64,000 nt of DNA from Cristatella mucedo (GCA_009760855.2 WPIO01000021.1:1210501-1274500), one strand, 5' to 3'; positions 23,231 to 35,284 are shown, counted from the first letter of the stretch. Numbers and translations: made by a program. Notes: generated from the letters alone by a model not told the origin.

Positions 23231-24039
23231 CTCAAACAATTCTCACGAAACGACATATGCTTTCCTGCTACTAACTTTCCTGAAATGAAGTCTGGGGGCT
23301 GCCATATGTGTAATGACATGACATTAGCACTAGCTGTGCAAGCAATGTCTTTCCAATCGACTGCATCTGTAATTTTCTCGTGGAGGGGGCGTTTTCTCCG
23401 GATGGGAAGGGGGAGGGAGACTGCCATGCCACTCTTTTGTCCACATGTACTCTTGACAGCAATTTTGCTACCGGATTGCCTCCGGGGCATACTTCTTCAT
23501 GGCATGGTCCTTCAACGCTAACAAACGGCCACAGCTCCTAAAACCCAGAGCATCACATCACGCCCCAGTGCAGCTGCTGCTAGGCATGTGATGTCACTCT
23601 TTTGATCATGTATCTCGTTTAAGCTCGGAGCACTCGCCCGATCTTGATGCATCGTGCTGGGGTGCTTTTGTGTTAACTGCTGGGCTTGTGCTGACGGTTT
23701 GGGTGCATGCTGCTCTCGGTCAATTGGTTATCCCTAGCTTCTGGGTCACAGCACTATAGCCGTGCACCCGTTTGAGGCTCCACGGTGTTTGTTTTCGCAA
23801 AGCAGACTCCTGCATCGCACAGATGACTAAGAGGATTGGCTTTCGTTTCATGTGAGCTCGCATTGCAACTTTAGCTCGGAACTTGGCTAGCCTTCATGCA
23901 TCTGGCAAAGAATGCTGATCAGTGAGGAGTGAAGTGCAAAGCAGCAGCAGCAGGCTGCACGTCACCACTGAACTAACCCGCATCTGCTTCTTCAACTGGC
24001 CATCATACCGTCGGGGGCTGTCGGGCCTCTTTGCAGTGT

Positions 24040-24190
24040 CTGTTTATACCTATGTCTATAACTCCGAAATGACCACGGGGGTATTGTGACTTGGAATTTA
24101 TGTCGGGCACTCAAAGTCTGAGCAGCATTCGTAGTGCTTATGCGGTTGCCAACAGACTTCACATTCTCACGTCTTCGTCACGTTTTAGAC
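24040..24190 (-). mobile_element. LINE family B end, weak
   Basis: tatgtctataactccgaaat and gcggttgccaacagacttc align loosely with the family B 3' UTR on the - strand. Confidence 0.35.
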
Positions 24191-24601
24191 CTGTTCAGTT
24201 CATTTTATTTTGCAACCACCGAACTCGTATGCGCTGCTCTCTAGAAATCGCTGCCGCTTTTCCTGTTTAGTTCATCACTCAAAGTAAGGCACGGCTCCTG
24301 CGGAGTCACCCTGGCACACTGTTTGGCAGTGCAATGCTCGGCTATTACGAACTAGGGGCTTCACAGCTGAACGTCGATTACTATGAGCTTGGCTGCTGAA
24401 TTATGACAGAGCCTCTTATGAGATAGCAGCAATAGGGCGAGGCTTATGAGCAGCGCGATTTATGATTATGTACGAACGAGAATATTGCTTTACTTGGCGC
24501 CTACAAGTACAGCTTGCAAGGAGTGGTGATCACCCTTTCGTGATTGGCAGGCTCGTGGGCCAGCACCAGCAGTGCAGCCCGCATGCCTCCTCTTGCTGCA
24601 G

Positions 24602-24770
24602 GATTTTGTATTTGCGAGAAGCGGCCATGCCAATGGACGTCTGTTGGTCTTTGATAACGGCACGTTGCGCATCAGCGATGTGCGGCAACAAGACTCGGGC
24701 GAATATAATTGCTTCGTAATCAATCGAGCGGGAAGCAGCAGCGCCAAAGCAAATCTCTCCATCCAGACCG
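24602..24770 (+). CDS. robo: Robo exon 5, second half of Ig4
   Basis: A 169-base exon (phase 0 to phase 1) that completes Ig4: GRLLVFDNGTLRISDV followed by SGEYNCFVINRAGSSSA, with the F-strand cysteine, and ending LSIQT. The acceptor ttgctgcag ends at 24601 and the donor is g|gtaagg. Phase 0 on the left matches exon 4. A 76-bp tandem duplication lies 30 bases downstream of the donor. Confidence 0.9.
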
Positions 24771-24800
24771 GTAAGGTGTAGTACCATGGCCACCAACCCC

Positions 24801-24952
24801 TCTTCTGCCCCGCAGCAGACTGCTGCCTTTGGGGTACCGAGGGAAGCTTGTATTGCCTGGCGGTGTCAGATTTTTCTCTTCTGCCCCGCAGCAGACTGCT
24901 GCCTTTGGGGTACCGAGGGAAGCTTGTATTGCCTGGCGGTGTCAGATTTTTT
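24801..24952. repeat. 76-bp tandem duplication
   Basis: The block starting tcttctgccccgcagcagac is repeated with a 76-base period and nearly no differences, so the duplication is recent. Each copy contains an acceptor-like cttctgccccgcag. Confidence 0.92.
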
Positions 24953-25284
24953 CAGTCGAATATCGTGTAAGCTTCTCACCTGTCCGGTTTTTCTGGACCT
25001 CGAGCTGATTCCGGAGACTTTCTGGTTTCTGCTGGCTAGAGGCTGCTGATGTAAGCAAGCTGCTGCTGCAGCTGCAGCAGTAGTTGCAGGGTTCTGCTCG
25101 CGTAGAGAATTACGAATTCTGGTCTTTCGGGAGCATCATCTGCCATCTGTAGGGTTCAGCAAGCATGTAGGTAGGGGTAGAGTTTGTACGGTCTGTTGTG
25201 GTTCAGTTTGGTTCTGTTTCTTGAAGGAGTCTCGACATCACACGGAGCCACGAGAGACAGGGGCGGGCACCACAAGTGCCTCAT

Positions 25285-25535
25285 GGGCTGGGGCGGAGCC
25301 AGCATTTTCAGGTTGGGGGCAAGGTCAGGATTTTCAGGTTTAGGGCAAGGTACACTGCTCCTTCCTGCCCGGTGGGCCTGGGGAAAATTCGCCCCAGGAT
25401 CTGCTTCTCTCTGTCCATGGAGAGGGGGGCAATTGCCCCCCTATCCATTGACAGAGGGAAGCATATTCCCGGACAGAGGGAAGCATATTTCATATTCCAG
25501 GGAGCATAGACCTGCTCCCTGGCTCCGCCCTTTGC
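25285..25535. mobile_element. MITE-like element with central palindrome
   Basis: ggggcggagccag at the left end is the inverse of ctggctccgcccttt at the right end, about 235 bases apart. The start is typical of non-autonomous DNA transposons. The interior is dominated by a 60-bp quasi-palindrome (25403-25462) centred on ggggggcaattgcccccc. There is no coding capacity. Confidence 0.6.
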
Positions 25536-26629
25536 TCACGGGTGTTCCATAGGTTCCTGCAAGTGAACCAAAAGACTGCTCCAACATCATTGCACAAGCT
25601 TCACTCGGAGATTTATCGTGTTCGTGTTGCACAATCGTGCCTAAGAGGCCAGTCCTTGTTAAGTCTGAGATTGCTAGTTGCCGAGTAATTAAGGTCCCAT
25701 CGACTGTTAGTATTCTCTCTTAATTATCTTGTCCTGGATAAGGGCAGCTCCCAGCTCACCTGCTGCCGGCAAGGAGTAGCAGAGGATAATTCAGCAAAAT
25801 ACTGTATGTCACCAGCTGTTGTTTTTTGTGCTTGGTCTTAAACGTGTTAAGCCGTTTTACCAGATACCTGACCTGTGAAGTGGCCAGCAATCGACTGCCT
25901 ATTTTTGGCAGGTCGGGGCAGATTGGAAAGCAGATTTATGATGGGTTCGATTTCTGCTCGTCTTTAATGAAGCAGTTGAGCCTCGCCGGGGCTGCCCTTT
26001 GCCTACGTCTTTGCATCAGACTTGCAACAGTGTCCTGTCTTTGCCCCCCCTTTGAAATTACAGGAACTGCCGTGCATTCTGTTCCGTGTGAATCAGTCAA
26101 GATACTTTCGATAGCGGCTGCTCTGTGCGAGGCAGCGCACAAGTCAAGATCAGTTGGATGAAGCCTTGCTAATTGCCACGACTCCCAGTGTCGTCTGCTA
26201 GCTCCCGGCTGCCGAGCCTCGACTTGTTCCAGCCACTGGCTGCGCTCCTGCCTAGCGAGCTTCTCTCGCCGAGGAAGCATGGCCGACCAGGGTGATTTGG
26301 TTGGCTGTGCCGCTGAGGAATGGCTCGTACTTGGTAGCCTGAGACCCTTCGGGGCTCATTAGTCGCTTTTATAAATTCGTTCTACTCAGTTCCATCCTCC
26401 TAGCGTTCGTCGGCATGGCAGTTTAAAAGGCTTTGCCGCGTCCTTGCAACCCATTACTTTGGCGAGTTAATCCCTTACACTTTAATCGCGAACCAGATCC
26501 AGTTCGTCATCGAAGTGTAGCCTGATTGCCTGTGACCACCTCAAACCGCTCCATCAGTTTCAGGTAGTTGCAGCTGAGTTGAAGTAGCTAGGCTTTAGGC
26601 TGCCACATGATGGCACGCGAGCAGCGCCC

Positions 26630-26662
26630 TGTGTGTGTGTGTGTGTGTTTATGTGTGTGAGA

Positions 26663-26694
<32 letters not shown>

Positions 26695-26727
26695 GTGTGT
26701 GTGTGTGTGTATGTGTGTGTGCGCAAG
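26630..26727. repeat. (TG)n microsatellite upstream of exon 6
   Basis: An interrupted TG run ending about 125 bases before the exon 6 acceptor. The open frame through it is a repeat artefact. Confidence 0.95.
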
Positions 26728-26851
26728 GGCGTGCACGAACTAGCATCTGAGCGAGCATATGTGCAGGTTGTGGAGGGCTCGAGGCTTGAGTTGGTCGCTG
26801 TTGCCGAGTCTGGCTGCACATGTTGCATCTCGTGGTCAGGTGCCGGAGCAG

Positions 26852-27031
26852 ACCCGCCGCCGTCGATCACGTCGCCGCCTCGGAATGTCGCCGCCGAGCT
26901 CGGCTCGACGGCATTCTTTACGTGCTCCGTTGATGGAAGACGGCCGGTCGTTCGCTGGCTTAAGGACGGCCGCCCACTCTTGGCTGGCGGCCGGTTCACC
27001 ATCGACGGGGCTGCGAACCTGCGCATAGCCG
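26852..27031 (+). CDS. robo: Robo exon 6, first half of Ig5
   Basis: Encodes the first half of Ig5: DPPPSITSPPRNVAAELGS, FFTCSVDG (B-strand Cys), VVRWLKDGRPL (core Trp) and RFTIDGAANLRIA. The DPPP opening matches the DRPPP start of ROBO Ig5. Phase is 1 to 1, with donor g|gttagt. The acceptor is weak: cag at 26851 and cag at 26839 are both in phase and both lack a strong pyrimidine tract. The frame is also open further upstream, back through the (TG)n array, so a longer exon cannot be excluded. Confidence 0.82.
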
Positions 27032-27374
27032 GTTAGTGGTCGCTGCTGGCCACCGACGACTTCTCAGCTTTCGTCAGTTCTGTTGCAGCTGATCAATAGA
27101 GTTAATCCCTTTTGTTGCCCTCGGTCATTCGTGGTTATGCTGGGCATGCTGTGCAATCCTCATTCATAGGCTTCATTCATAGGCTTTGATGCCTAGCAAT
27201 TGGTCAGCAAAATTCATTTGCCCTGTATTTAGCCTGTCCGAGGCGAGGTCTGTATAGTCGACGTCATGCATCCATTATCGATACCCTAGGCGAGGGCAAT
27301 AGATAGAATGAAGATATCTGCCTGTAGGCTGTATATGAAGCCGATGCAATAGAGGTGAGGCTGGGCGGAGACTC

Positions 27375-27560
27375 GGGAAGTAGATAAGTAAAAGTAAAAG
27401 CAAGGCTAGCTGCTCTAACAGTCCTCAGATACCTGTACGCAGCTGCAGTCGCACCGTAACTGCTTACACCGAGGCTTGCAGGGTCATTAAAGGATTGCCC
27501 ACTGCTGGACTCGAACCCACGACCTGGATCGTGAAGTGTGAACACCTTAAACCTGGGTTG
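27375..27560 (-). mobile_element. tRNA-like SINE copy
   Basis: gattgcccactgctggactc, tcgaacccacgacctggatc and gtgaacaccttaaacctggg match the reverse complement of the SINE at 43735, including the B-box-like ggttcgaa core. Confidence 0.6.
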
Positions 27561-27769
27561 AGTAAAGGCATGAGTAGCCAGTTGTTCTGCTTAACACCAA
27601 AAATGTAGCAGTCCATAATTAAGTAGGCTTGAGTGTGCTGGCACTGTGCCTGCTGCCGCTAACCTTATCTACATATTAAACTCTGCATGTCACATCTAAC
27701 AATGTTATGCTTGATAACATTGTGAATGTATCATTAATCATTAGGTCATGCTTTCTTTGCAGCAGCTAT

Positions 27770-27866
27770 AAAGTGCCTAGAAAGAGAAAATGTCTCTGAG
27801 GGTGCTATGCAAATGCATTATTATTATTATTATTATTAGTAGTAGTAGTAGTAGTAGTAAGTAAAT
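27770..27866 (+). mobile_element. LINE family A-type tail with (ATT)n(AGT)n
   Basis: aagtgcctagaaagagaaaa, gagggtgctatgcaaatg, then ATT and AGT trinucleotide runs. Confidence 0.65.
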
Positions 27867-28190
27867 AAATTTCACTCGATGCAGTGTAGCGCCAATCGGC
27901 CAAGCAATGACACTATGAACCTATAAATAGATCCTACCCCTTTTGTGCAGGGCTGGTTTCGAGTGCTGTGGCAACTTGATGTATACGCATAGCTGTGATG
28001 CATTTGTGTGAGCGTGAAAAAACGTGCATCGTTTCTGCTAATCATGAGGCTTTTATCAATATTCTCCAATGATGTGTCATGGCTCAGGTAATCACATGAA
28101 TTAGTGTGGGGAGTATGTATGTTCCTCATCTATCTACTGCAAAATCTATGGCTGTAAGTCTCACTCAGGCTGCCACGATGTAAAGCTGAG

Positions 28191-28390
<200 letters not shown>

Positions 28391-28865
28391 CCCTTTGTAC
28401 TTGTATGCATACTGCGTAGCCAGTCTTCTTTCTGGTTGCCGAAGTATTGTCGTTCTCTGCTGCACCCCTGTTTACATAGCATGCTCATCGGCATGGGACT
28501 TATCATCTGAGCCAAGTGACATTTAGGCTTTTTACCGCATTAGCTATTAGCTCGAAGGCAGCTGTTGTTGGGTGCGTTTGGGGAATGGGCCTCGGGATGT
28601 ACCAGTGTATCACATTGTTTATGGTGTTTACTGTGATGCTTAGCCCATTTTCCAGAATAATGTTTTCATGCATGCCATGCATGCATGAGCCCAGGAGTGA
28701 AGTGTCTCTCAGGCAGTCGATGACTTGGTTTTCCTGCACCGATCTGCTGCTAGTTTCTGTCAGTTCATTTTTTGGATATAACTGACTTTTTGGCACGCAG
28801 TGCTTGCAGCTGTGAACTCAACATAGCCTGCATCTTGATAGACGTGTTATCTCACTTACTTTCAG

Positions 28866-28955
28866 ACGTGCAGGTAGGCGACAGTGGAAGCTACACGTGC
28901 CTTGCAATGTCCAAGTCCGGTGATGCCAGTGCTACAGCCCAGCTTTCTGTGACCG
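28866..28955 (+). CDS. robo: Robo exon 7, second half of Ig5
   Basis: A 90-base phase 1-1 exon completing Ig5: DVQVGDSGSYTCLAMSKSG with the F-strand cysteine, then ATAQLSVTG. It joins exon 6 to read LRIA-DVQVGDSGSYTC, a canonical E-F strand. The acceptor is cttactttcag (28865) and the donor g|gtaagc. Confidence 0.9.
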
Positions 28956-30256
28956 GTAAGCTCGGGTCCTGCTAGCGATTGCGTGGAGGGGGTTGTATCT
29001 GCTGAATGGTTGTGGGAAGCCGCGATACTCAAATTCTTGTGGTTTTTGCTAACGCCGAGCGTAAGATAAATCACGTGAAATAATGTATCGGATCGTGTAC
29101 AGTGTTCATTTCACAGCTTGCTTGGAGAGTTTTCAGCCAGTCTGTTGCCTAATGAGGGCATTGTAGTGGGCAGCCGGCTGGTTATCGTCGGCTCTGCAGT
29201 TGCCCCAGAGCAACTGCTTAGTAGCACTTGTTTGCACTGATACCAGCCAGCCCTGGTGAAGCATTACGGATCTCGGGCAAAAAGCAGCTCATTGAGTCAG
29301 CTTGAAGCCTTATTCGAGTCAGCTTGAAGCCTTCGGGTGATATAGTGCTCCGGCAAACATCATTCAAACACCCCAGGTTACTATCAGTCTCCGCCGCTGC
29401 ATCGCGAGCACAACGTGTGCATGCGCTGCTTGCTAGTGGTGCTCGCTGCTATGTATTCTGAGCTTTACCATTATGTGCACTGACTAGCTGTATCAGAGAG
29501 TCGAGTTTGCATTGTCTCATTGTGCTACCCGACCGAGTGTGCTTCGTCCTATGCGATGTTCTGCTGCACAATCAGAAAGCGATTGTAAAATAGACTCCGT
29601 GATCTAACACTGCACAAATCAGATGAGTTCCTACCCTCTCTTAAGGAATCTATGTTAGTGGAGCTGTGGACTATAGGTGTTCTTCAAGCTTGTACACTTC
29701 ATTCTTATGGTCTCTCCAATGCTGCATTATGAGTAGCATCTACGACCAGCCCATTTCTGCCTTTGTCGTGGCTGTTCCTAGCAATCTTGGTTTTCAGCCT
29801 ATGTACCCCAGTGCAGCGAGGCAGTGCACAGCATGCTTATCCAACGGGTTCTGGCTAGACAGGCTTCCTTAGTAGTTTCACGACAAAGCCCGAAACTGAG
29901 CTCCTGCTGAGACTGGTAGCACGCAGGCCACCTATTGGTGACATAATTTCTTGAGCTATAAATGGGATTCTAGGATCAATATATACACTCAGCATCAATA
30001 CAATCCCTGAAGTGTAACTGCAGCTGCTGTGGTTGTAAATTTGTTGGGGTAATAAGAAGGCTTTCTGTGATGCCAAGTACACTATTCACCGTATTTGAAA
30101 ATATTTATTTACCACTCATCACAAACACATTGGCTGTTTGTATGTATGCTTGCACTGTTACTTGTCGTCCTATTCTGATTCTTCATGACCTCCCATTTCA
30201 GGCAAGGCATAGCAAGCACCAGCTTCTGCATGGTTTCCTCTGCTGCAGCACATTCC

Positions 30257-30640
30257 AGAGCCTGCGTTTTTACTGATAAGGTCGGCTGCAGGGGTAGGCC
30301 GAACGCCCCTGCCTCAGCTGCCTGTCGATATTGCCCCTTAAATGTTCCAAGGGCTCTGATCAGGCGACCGTGTGAGCCACTGCGTCAGCACCACACCAGA
30401 TTCCTCAAGCAATTTGTTACATTTGGCATCAAGATAACGATCCTAGGCACAGCACCAGGCTATTAAAGTACTTTTTTTTTGACGAATCCTCAAGTGGTGC
30501 TAATGCAGTGGCTCACCCAGTCGCGTGATCAGAGCCCCAAGAGCACTTATGGGACAATATCGACAGGCGACTGAGGCAGGGGAGGTCGGCCTACCCCCCC
30601 CCCCCCAGTAGCCGACCTAATGAGTAAAAAGTCAGGCTCT
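30257..30640. repeat. Long imperfect inverted repeat (foldback-like)
   Basis: The left arm (about 30257-30395) and right arm (about 30493-30640) are reverse complements at roughly 80 percent, with a spacer of about 100 bases. Shared blocks are aaggtcggct, cccctgcctcag, gcctgtcgatattg and gtgagccactgc. The outermost matching bases are agagcctg and caggctct. No open frame is present. It lies in intron 7. Confidence 0.8.
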
Positions 30641-30827
30641 AACCGTAAACACACACATGCTAACGGCATGGGTGTTTGTTTTGGGAATGTCAATAAGTAA
30701 GTCACACACTGTTCATAACTTCAGTATGCATTGCATTGTAGAAAACCGTTTTATTACCAGAACGAATTTACAGCGACATTAGCTGGGGCCATACTGTGAG
30801 GACTTTTTTAACGCAATGTATGCATAT

Positions 30828-30828
<1 letters not shown>

Positions 30829-30926
<98 letters not shown>

Positions 30927-30960
30927 TGTGTGTAATCAGATGTATAATATATACATACAC

Positions 30961-30998
<38 letters not shown>

Positions 30999-31003
30999 GC
31001 ACG

Positions 31004-31040
<37 letters not shown>
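30829..31040. repeat. (CA)n double array
   Basis: About 95 bases of CA, a roughly 40-base unique arm, then a second CA/CGCA array. It is bounded by an inverted repeat described among the findings. Confidence 0.97.
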
Positions 31041-31041
<1 letters not shown>

Positions 31042-31689
31042 CGCGCGTGTGTAAGTGTATTTATATATTATATATCTGATTACATACAGTATATACAGAC
31101 ATATAGTGGAATGTACAGCCTTGTACACAAACTTGGTGTATATTATGTATGGCCAAAATCGCCTGACCTTGCACAGTAAGCCTCAGAAAGAAAGCCACGT
31201 GGGGTAATGTGAATATATGCCATTGCAGAAGCAATGCATGGTTAACAATAACACCACAGAAAAGCAATTTTCCATGTATACTGGGCTTCCGTGGTTTTTT
31301 AACTGCCAGCAGTGCAAGGGCATTGACTCCGGTGAACTCGGCGCAAGTGAGAGCCAATGTTATTCCACTCTTTATGCAAATTTTGGTCGTTAAACGTTGG
31401 TCTGCTACATCAAACAGAATGCCAAGATATTATTTGCGGTTCTTAGATTAGTATGACTAGAAAACCTGCTATATGATGATAATAGTATGGTTAGGCAGCA
31501 TGCAAGACGCAATCATGTAATACTCAGTCAGTTGCACTCTAGACACCGAGTCATGTAGTCGAGTTATACCCCAGGCCACGAGCGAGGCAATTCAGCGGTG
31601 CTCTAGTGGTGTACAAGAGTTTTTATATGCTATAGCTGGTGCTAAACATCTGTAAATATTTGCGGCAGTCGAATTGACTGCTTTGAGTT

Positions 31690-32345
31690 ACGGGTGTGGA
31701 TTTGTGATCTCAAGGTGTGTACGTTCTTCATTGTTGCAGTGTTCTATTACCGTCGGCACACCCGTGCGTACTAAGGCAGCAGCATCTACGGTATTTGTTG
31801 CTGTAGTGTTGACTAGCACCTTTGGGTGAGCTGTATTTGTGGCCCAGTGCTGGTCTAGATTTTTTAGCAAGGTGGATTGGCTGCAAAGTGTACAGTCAAA
31901 CAACTGTGCTGCAAGAATCAGATTCAAATCTGTGATTCGACTTGGCCAGTCGAGAACTGGAATGTGGCAGTAGCTAGATGGTGCAACGTTTTCGAAAATG
32001 ACTTTATGATCCCGGCGGCTTGCTTTCAGATCGTCATCCTGCTGCCAGATTAAATTTAGTCTGAAAAGTGTTTGCGCCGACTTTGCTAATAGCGTGAACT
32101 TTGACTTGTTAGTCTACAGAACTCTGCTTTACTGCAGAAATGCAGCCTAGTTCGTGCAGCCTGTACCGAATGATCTTTGTGCTGAATGTAGTCCCAGCAA
32201 GCTGCACAATCTTCTTCGAGTTTAATTCAACCGCCGAAACTGTTGTTCATTGCTACTGCTTTAATCATCTTGTATCGTCGCGCACTGTCATGGCCTGCTA
32301 TCAGACCGGCAAACCACTGTCTTCGTCCCCTCTAGCCCTTCAAGC
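31690..32345 (-). mobile_element. Tc1/mariner transposase relic
   Basis: The - strand reads STKIIRYRLHELGCIS (second helix-turn-helix), then LIWQQDDDLKASRRD (the DDE region QQDNDPKH) and CHIPVLDWPSRITDLNLI (consensus DWPSxSPDLNPIE). It is a separate lineage from the 53460 element. One stop lies between the blocks and the linking region is partly deleted. Confidence 0.85.
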
Positions 32346-33252
32346 TATAAGTATAAAGTGGCTTCAGCCATATGCATAGCCATGATTCAACGACTGAGGG
32401 GCCAGGCCTTGACCTGCCAGAGGCAGGTAATCATTGGAGGGCAGCTGAGCTGTGTGACACACCCCCTAAAGCTAGTCCGAGGGGTTTGAGAGAGAGAGCC
32501 TGTTGGGTAAAGAGAGATCAAGGAGCCCATCTGTAAGCCTAATTGCCTGTGACCTCAAATATCCCATGGCAAAATGAGCCCCATCTAAGTCAGTTTGGCT
32601 GATTGATTACCACCTGCTTTGGCTTTCCTCACCCCTGCTTTTTCCTATAGGGTGGGAACACGTATTGCCTCAGACATGTGCCACCACGAATTGTTGCCAA
32701 CCTATTTCCAGAGCATTTGCAGATATTTAACTGCTTGCTTAGAATAGCATTCTACAGTGCACAGAGAAGCATCTGAGTAGACTATGCAGACAAAATCCCA
32801 CCATACATCATATTGCAAGTGCAAGGTAGCCTCCTGGTAATACTATCTGCAGCACTGCTACTATGGCATTATAGTCACCACTAACGACGAGCCTCGACAT
32901 GGTTACTGATACATGGCAGCCGATATTAGCATTAGACTGCCGACAGGAACGCTCCTGAGTGGTATCAGGATCGATGAAATACATTTCCCTATGCAGCCAT
33001 GCCCCAACTTGGAAGGTGTGAGAGCTGCTTTATTGATTCAGAAATTACATCTACTCCAACTGCCTTTCATTTATGCTCTTAGTGCACTTGGAATGGGGTC
33101 TAAATAAGGAAATAAAATCAGATAGGACTGTTGAACTCAGCAAAAGAGCAGCTCCGAAGGTGTGCTGGCAGTTGTAATTCCTCTAGCATGGCTACAGTAT
33201 GCATGCGGGAGTGATTTGAGCAGAGTCTCTGAATGAGAGACTGTGCCCGTGT

Positions 33253-33331
33253 GTGTTTGAGTGTGTGCGTGCGTGTGTGTGTGTGTGTGTGTGTAATTGT
33301 GTTGTTGTCTCTCTCTCCCCTCTCTCTCTCT

Positions 33332-33408
<77 letters not shown>
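33253..33408. repeat. (TG)n followed by (CT)n
   Basis: About 40 bases of TG, then about 100 bases of CT with C-rich interruptions, 465 bases upstream of exon 8. Confidence 0.97.
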
Positions 33409-33410
<2 letters not shown>

Positions 33411-33872
33411 GAGTAGGGTGACTAGCCAAAAGAAAATTTGTCTTGCTTAGGCAGTAACTGAAAACACACTTACTTCCTCTTTGAGTGATGTTGCAGGGTT
33501 CTCTTGTCGACTGGTGGCAGGTGTACAGACAGTGCAATTCTTCAATTGCAAACCCTTACTTGGCGGCCTTTTTTCACCGCCCTGTTTGCACTGGTCAATA
33601 ACTGAGGCGATGATGGTTGATGATTTCCTTGCATTGTATGGGTGACAGATTTCGCCGGACTCTTGCTGGAAATAGACGGGGGATTTTTGTAGGCGACATT
33701 TAAATGATCATAATCTATCTGTACTTTCTGCACTTACTTTTTGCAGCAGTGAGGAATCTTGTCCTTGCTCATTGATAGCTGCCAGTACTGCGTGACTGCT
33801 CATGTGCCACTTGCACACGGCCCTGTTGGCTGCTTATACAAAACTGCTTTCCTGATTTGTCATGTCACTTAG

Positions 33873-34045
33873 GCCTGCTCCATGCTACCGGCCAGCATGG
33901 CCAACTGCCCATGCCTCCAGGGAAACCTCGAGCCGTGGTGTTCGCGGATGCGGCCGTTCTACTATCAGTGCCGTCGCAGCAGCAGCAGCAGCACGGTGCC
34001 GACTGGGAATACAGGGCAGAGGGATTCTCATACTCTGTTCCCGAG
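33873..34045 (+). CDS. robo: Robo exon 8, first half of FN3-1
   Basis: A 173-base exon, phase 1 to phase 0. It reads a linker (GLLHATGQHGQL), then PMPPGKPRAVVFADAAVLLS, the opening strands of an FN3 domain, and ends WEYRAEGFSYSVPE, like the IIEAFS strand C of ROBO FN3-1. The B-strand tryptophan expected in FN3 domains (SVTLSW in ROBO) is replaced by valine (VLLSVPS). A glutamine run encoded by five CAG codons follows. The acceptor is cacttag at 33872 and the donor gag|gtatgt. Confidence 0.8.
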
Positions 34046-35127
34046 GTATGTTGGCTGTTGTATTCTGTATCTGCCCTTGCCTCTTGATGTGACATGTCCT
34101 TCTCGAGCCTGGCGCTCTTTGTGGTAGATTGTGTGTGTGGTAGATTCTGTGATTGAGCTTCATCTGGTCATTTATGTACCAACCCACCACCACCGGTCAC
34201 CCGCATGCAGACTTCTAGGATGTGGCAGCCACTAGCTTCGAAGCTTATACACATTTGCACATGCTTTGCCTGGGCAAGGATGGTTATGCAAGTGGCACGG
34301 TGCGAAAGGTTTGTGCTCCAACGATTTTGAATTATTGTATCCGGCTTTGGAAGTCAACGTCGGTTGACCCCTCACCACTGGACCAGAATTTCGAGGATTT
34401 CTGATTTCTCCATTACCAGCAGTGGCAGCAATGGGCTGGTTAGGGGATCACTGAGAGGGCAACAAAAACAACAACAACAAACACGTAGGAAGCCATCTGC
34501 TACCCTCCCTCGTGTTGCCACAGTGTTGTTGGTTGCCCGCAGAGAGGGATGTGCAGTGCACCTCATTGCAGCTGGTCATTTGCTTTTCGTTATACAATGC
34601 CCATCCCATCAATTAGCATGCGTCTTGACTCAGTCGGGAGCAAGCTAGGAAGTATGCATATCATGGATCATTCGAAATGCTATCCCCATCCTATCATATA
34701 TATCATAGTCATGTGTTTTCTTGCTCGGTTTTGCTTACCTATGCCATGCTGCCTGCATATGATGAGCATGAGTCGTGTGACTTGCTCTTGAGCGTTTTCT
34801 GCCGTGATTTTTTCCTCGAATCAGGATTGCGGTAACATGCCCTAAGGGGAGTGCCGGTGATAGCTATAGTAATGAAGAAACGCGAAGAACAGCCGATTTT
34901 AACCGCCTCATTTACGATGCACCAGAAGATTCCTAGCTGCTTTCATCATGCTCACAACAGCTGGCAGGGAGGAATTGCCTGCAGGAGGGCCTAGTGCATG
35001 ATCTTGGTCGCGATTGACCAGCGACCTGGGTCGCCTAGTGCAGGCAGGCATCTTATTACTCGGCTTCGAACTGATGGCTAATTGGCCTCTTTACCTCTTT
35101 TGTATACAAGCAGCTGTAACGTTGCAG

Positions 35128-35284
35128 GGCTGGGTAGCTACGCCGTGGGTACTCTCAGACGGCAAGAACATAGTGTTTCGTGCCGTGGTCCCACGTGTGG
35201 CATACTACTTCGTCGTCCGGATTCGCAGCAGTCACGGCTACATCAGTGAGCCGTCACTGCCATCAGACGTCGTACAGATTCCAG
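35128..35284 (+). CDS. robo: Robo exon 9, second half of FN3-1
   Basis: A phase 0 to phase 1 exon completing FN3-1: GWVATPWVLSDG, then VVPRVAYYFVVRIRSSHG with the conserved F-strand tyrosine, and EPSLPSDVVQIP. This parallels the YLFMVRAINPQGLSDPSP portion of vertebrate ROBO. The acceptor is acgttgcag (35127). The donor g|gtttga is weak, but the phase is right for exon 10. Confidence 0.85.

Larger units (their letters stand above)
28956..33872 (+). other. Robo intron 7
   Basis: A 4.9-kb intron between the Ig and FN3 halves of the gene. It holds the foldback repeat, the double CA array, the Tc1 relic and the TG/CT array listed separately. No exon was recognised in the rest. Confidence 0.65.
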
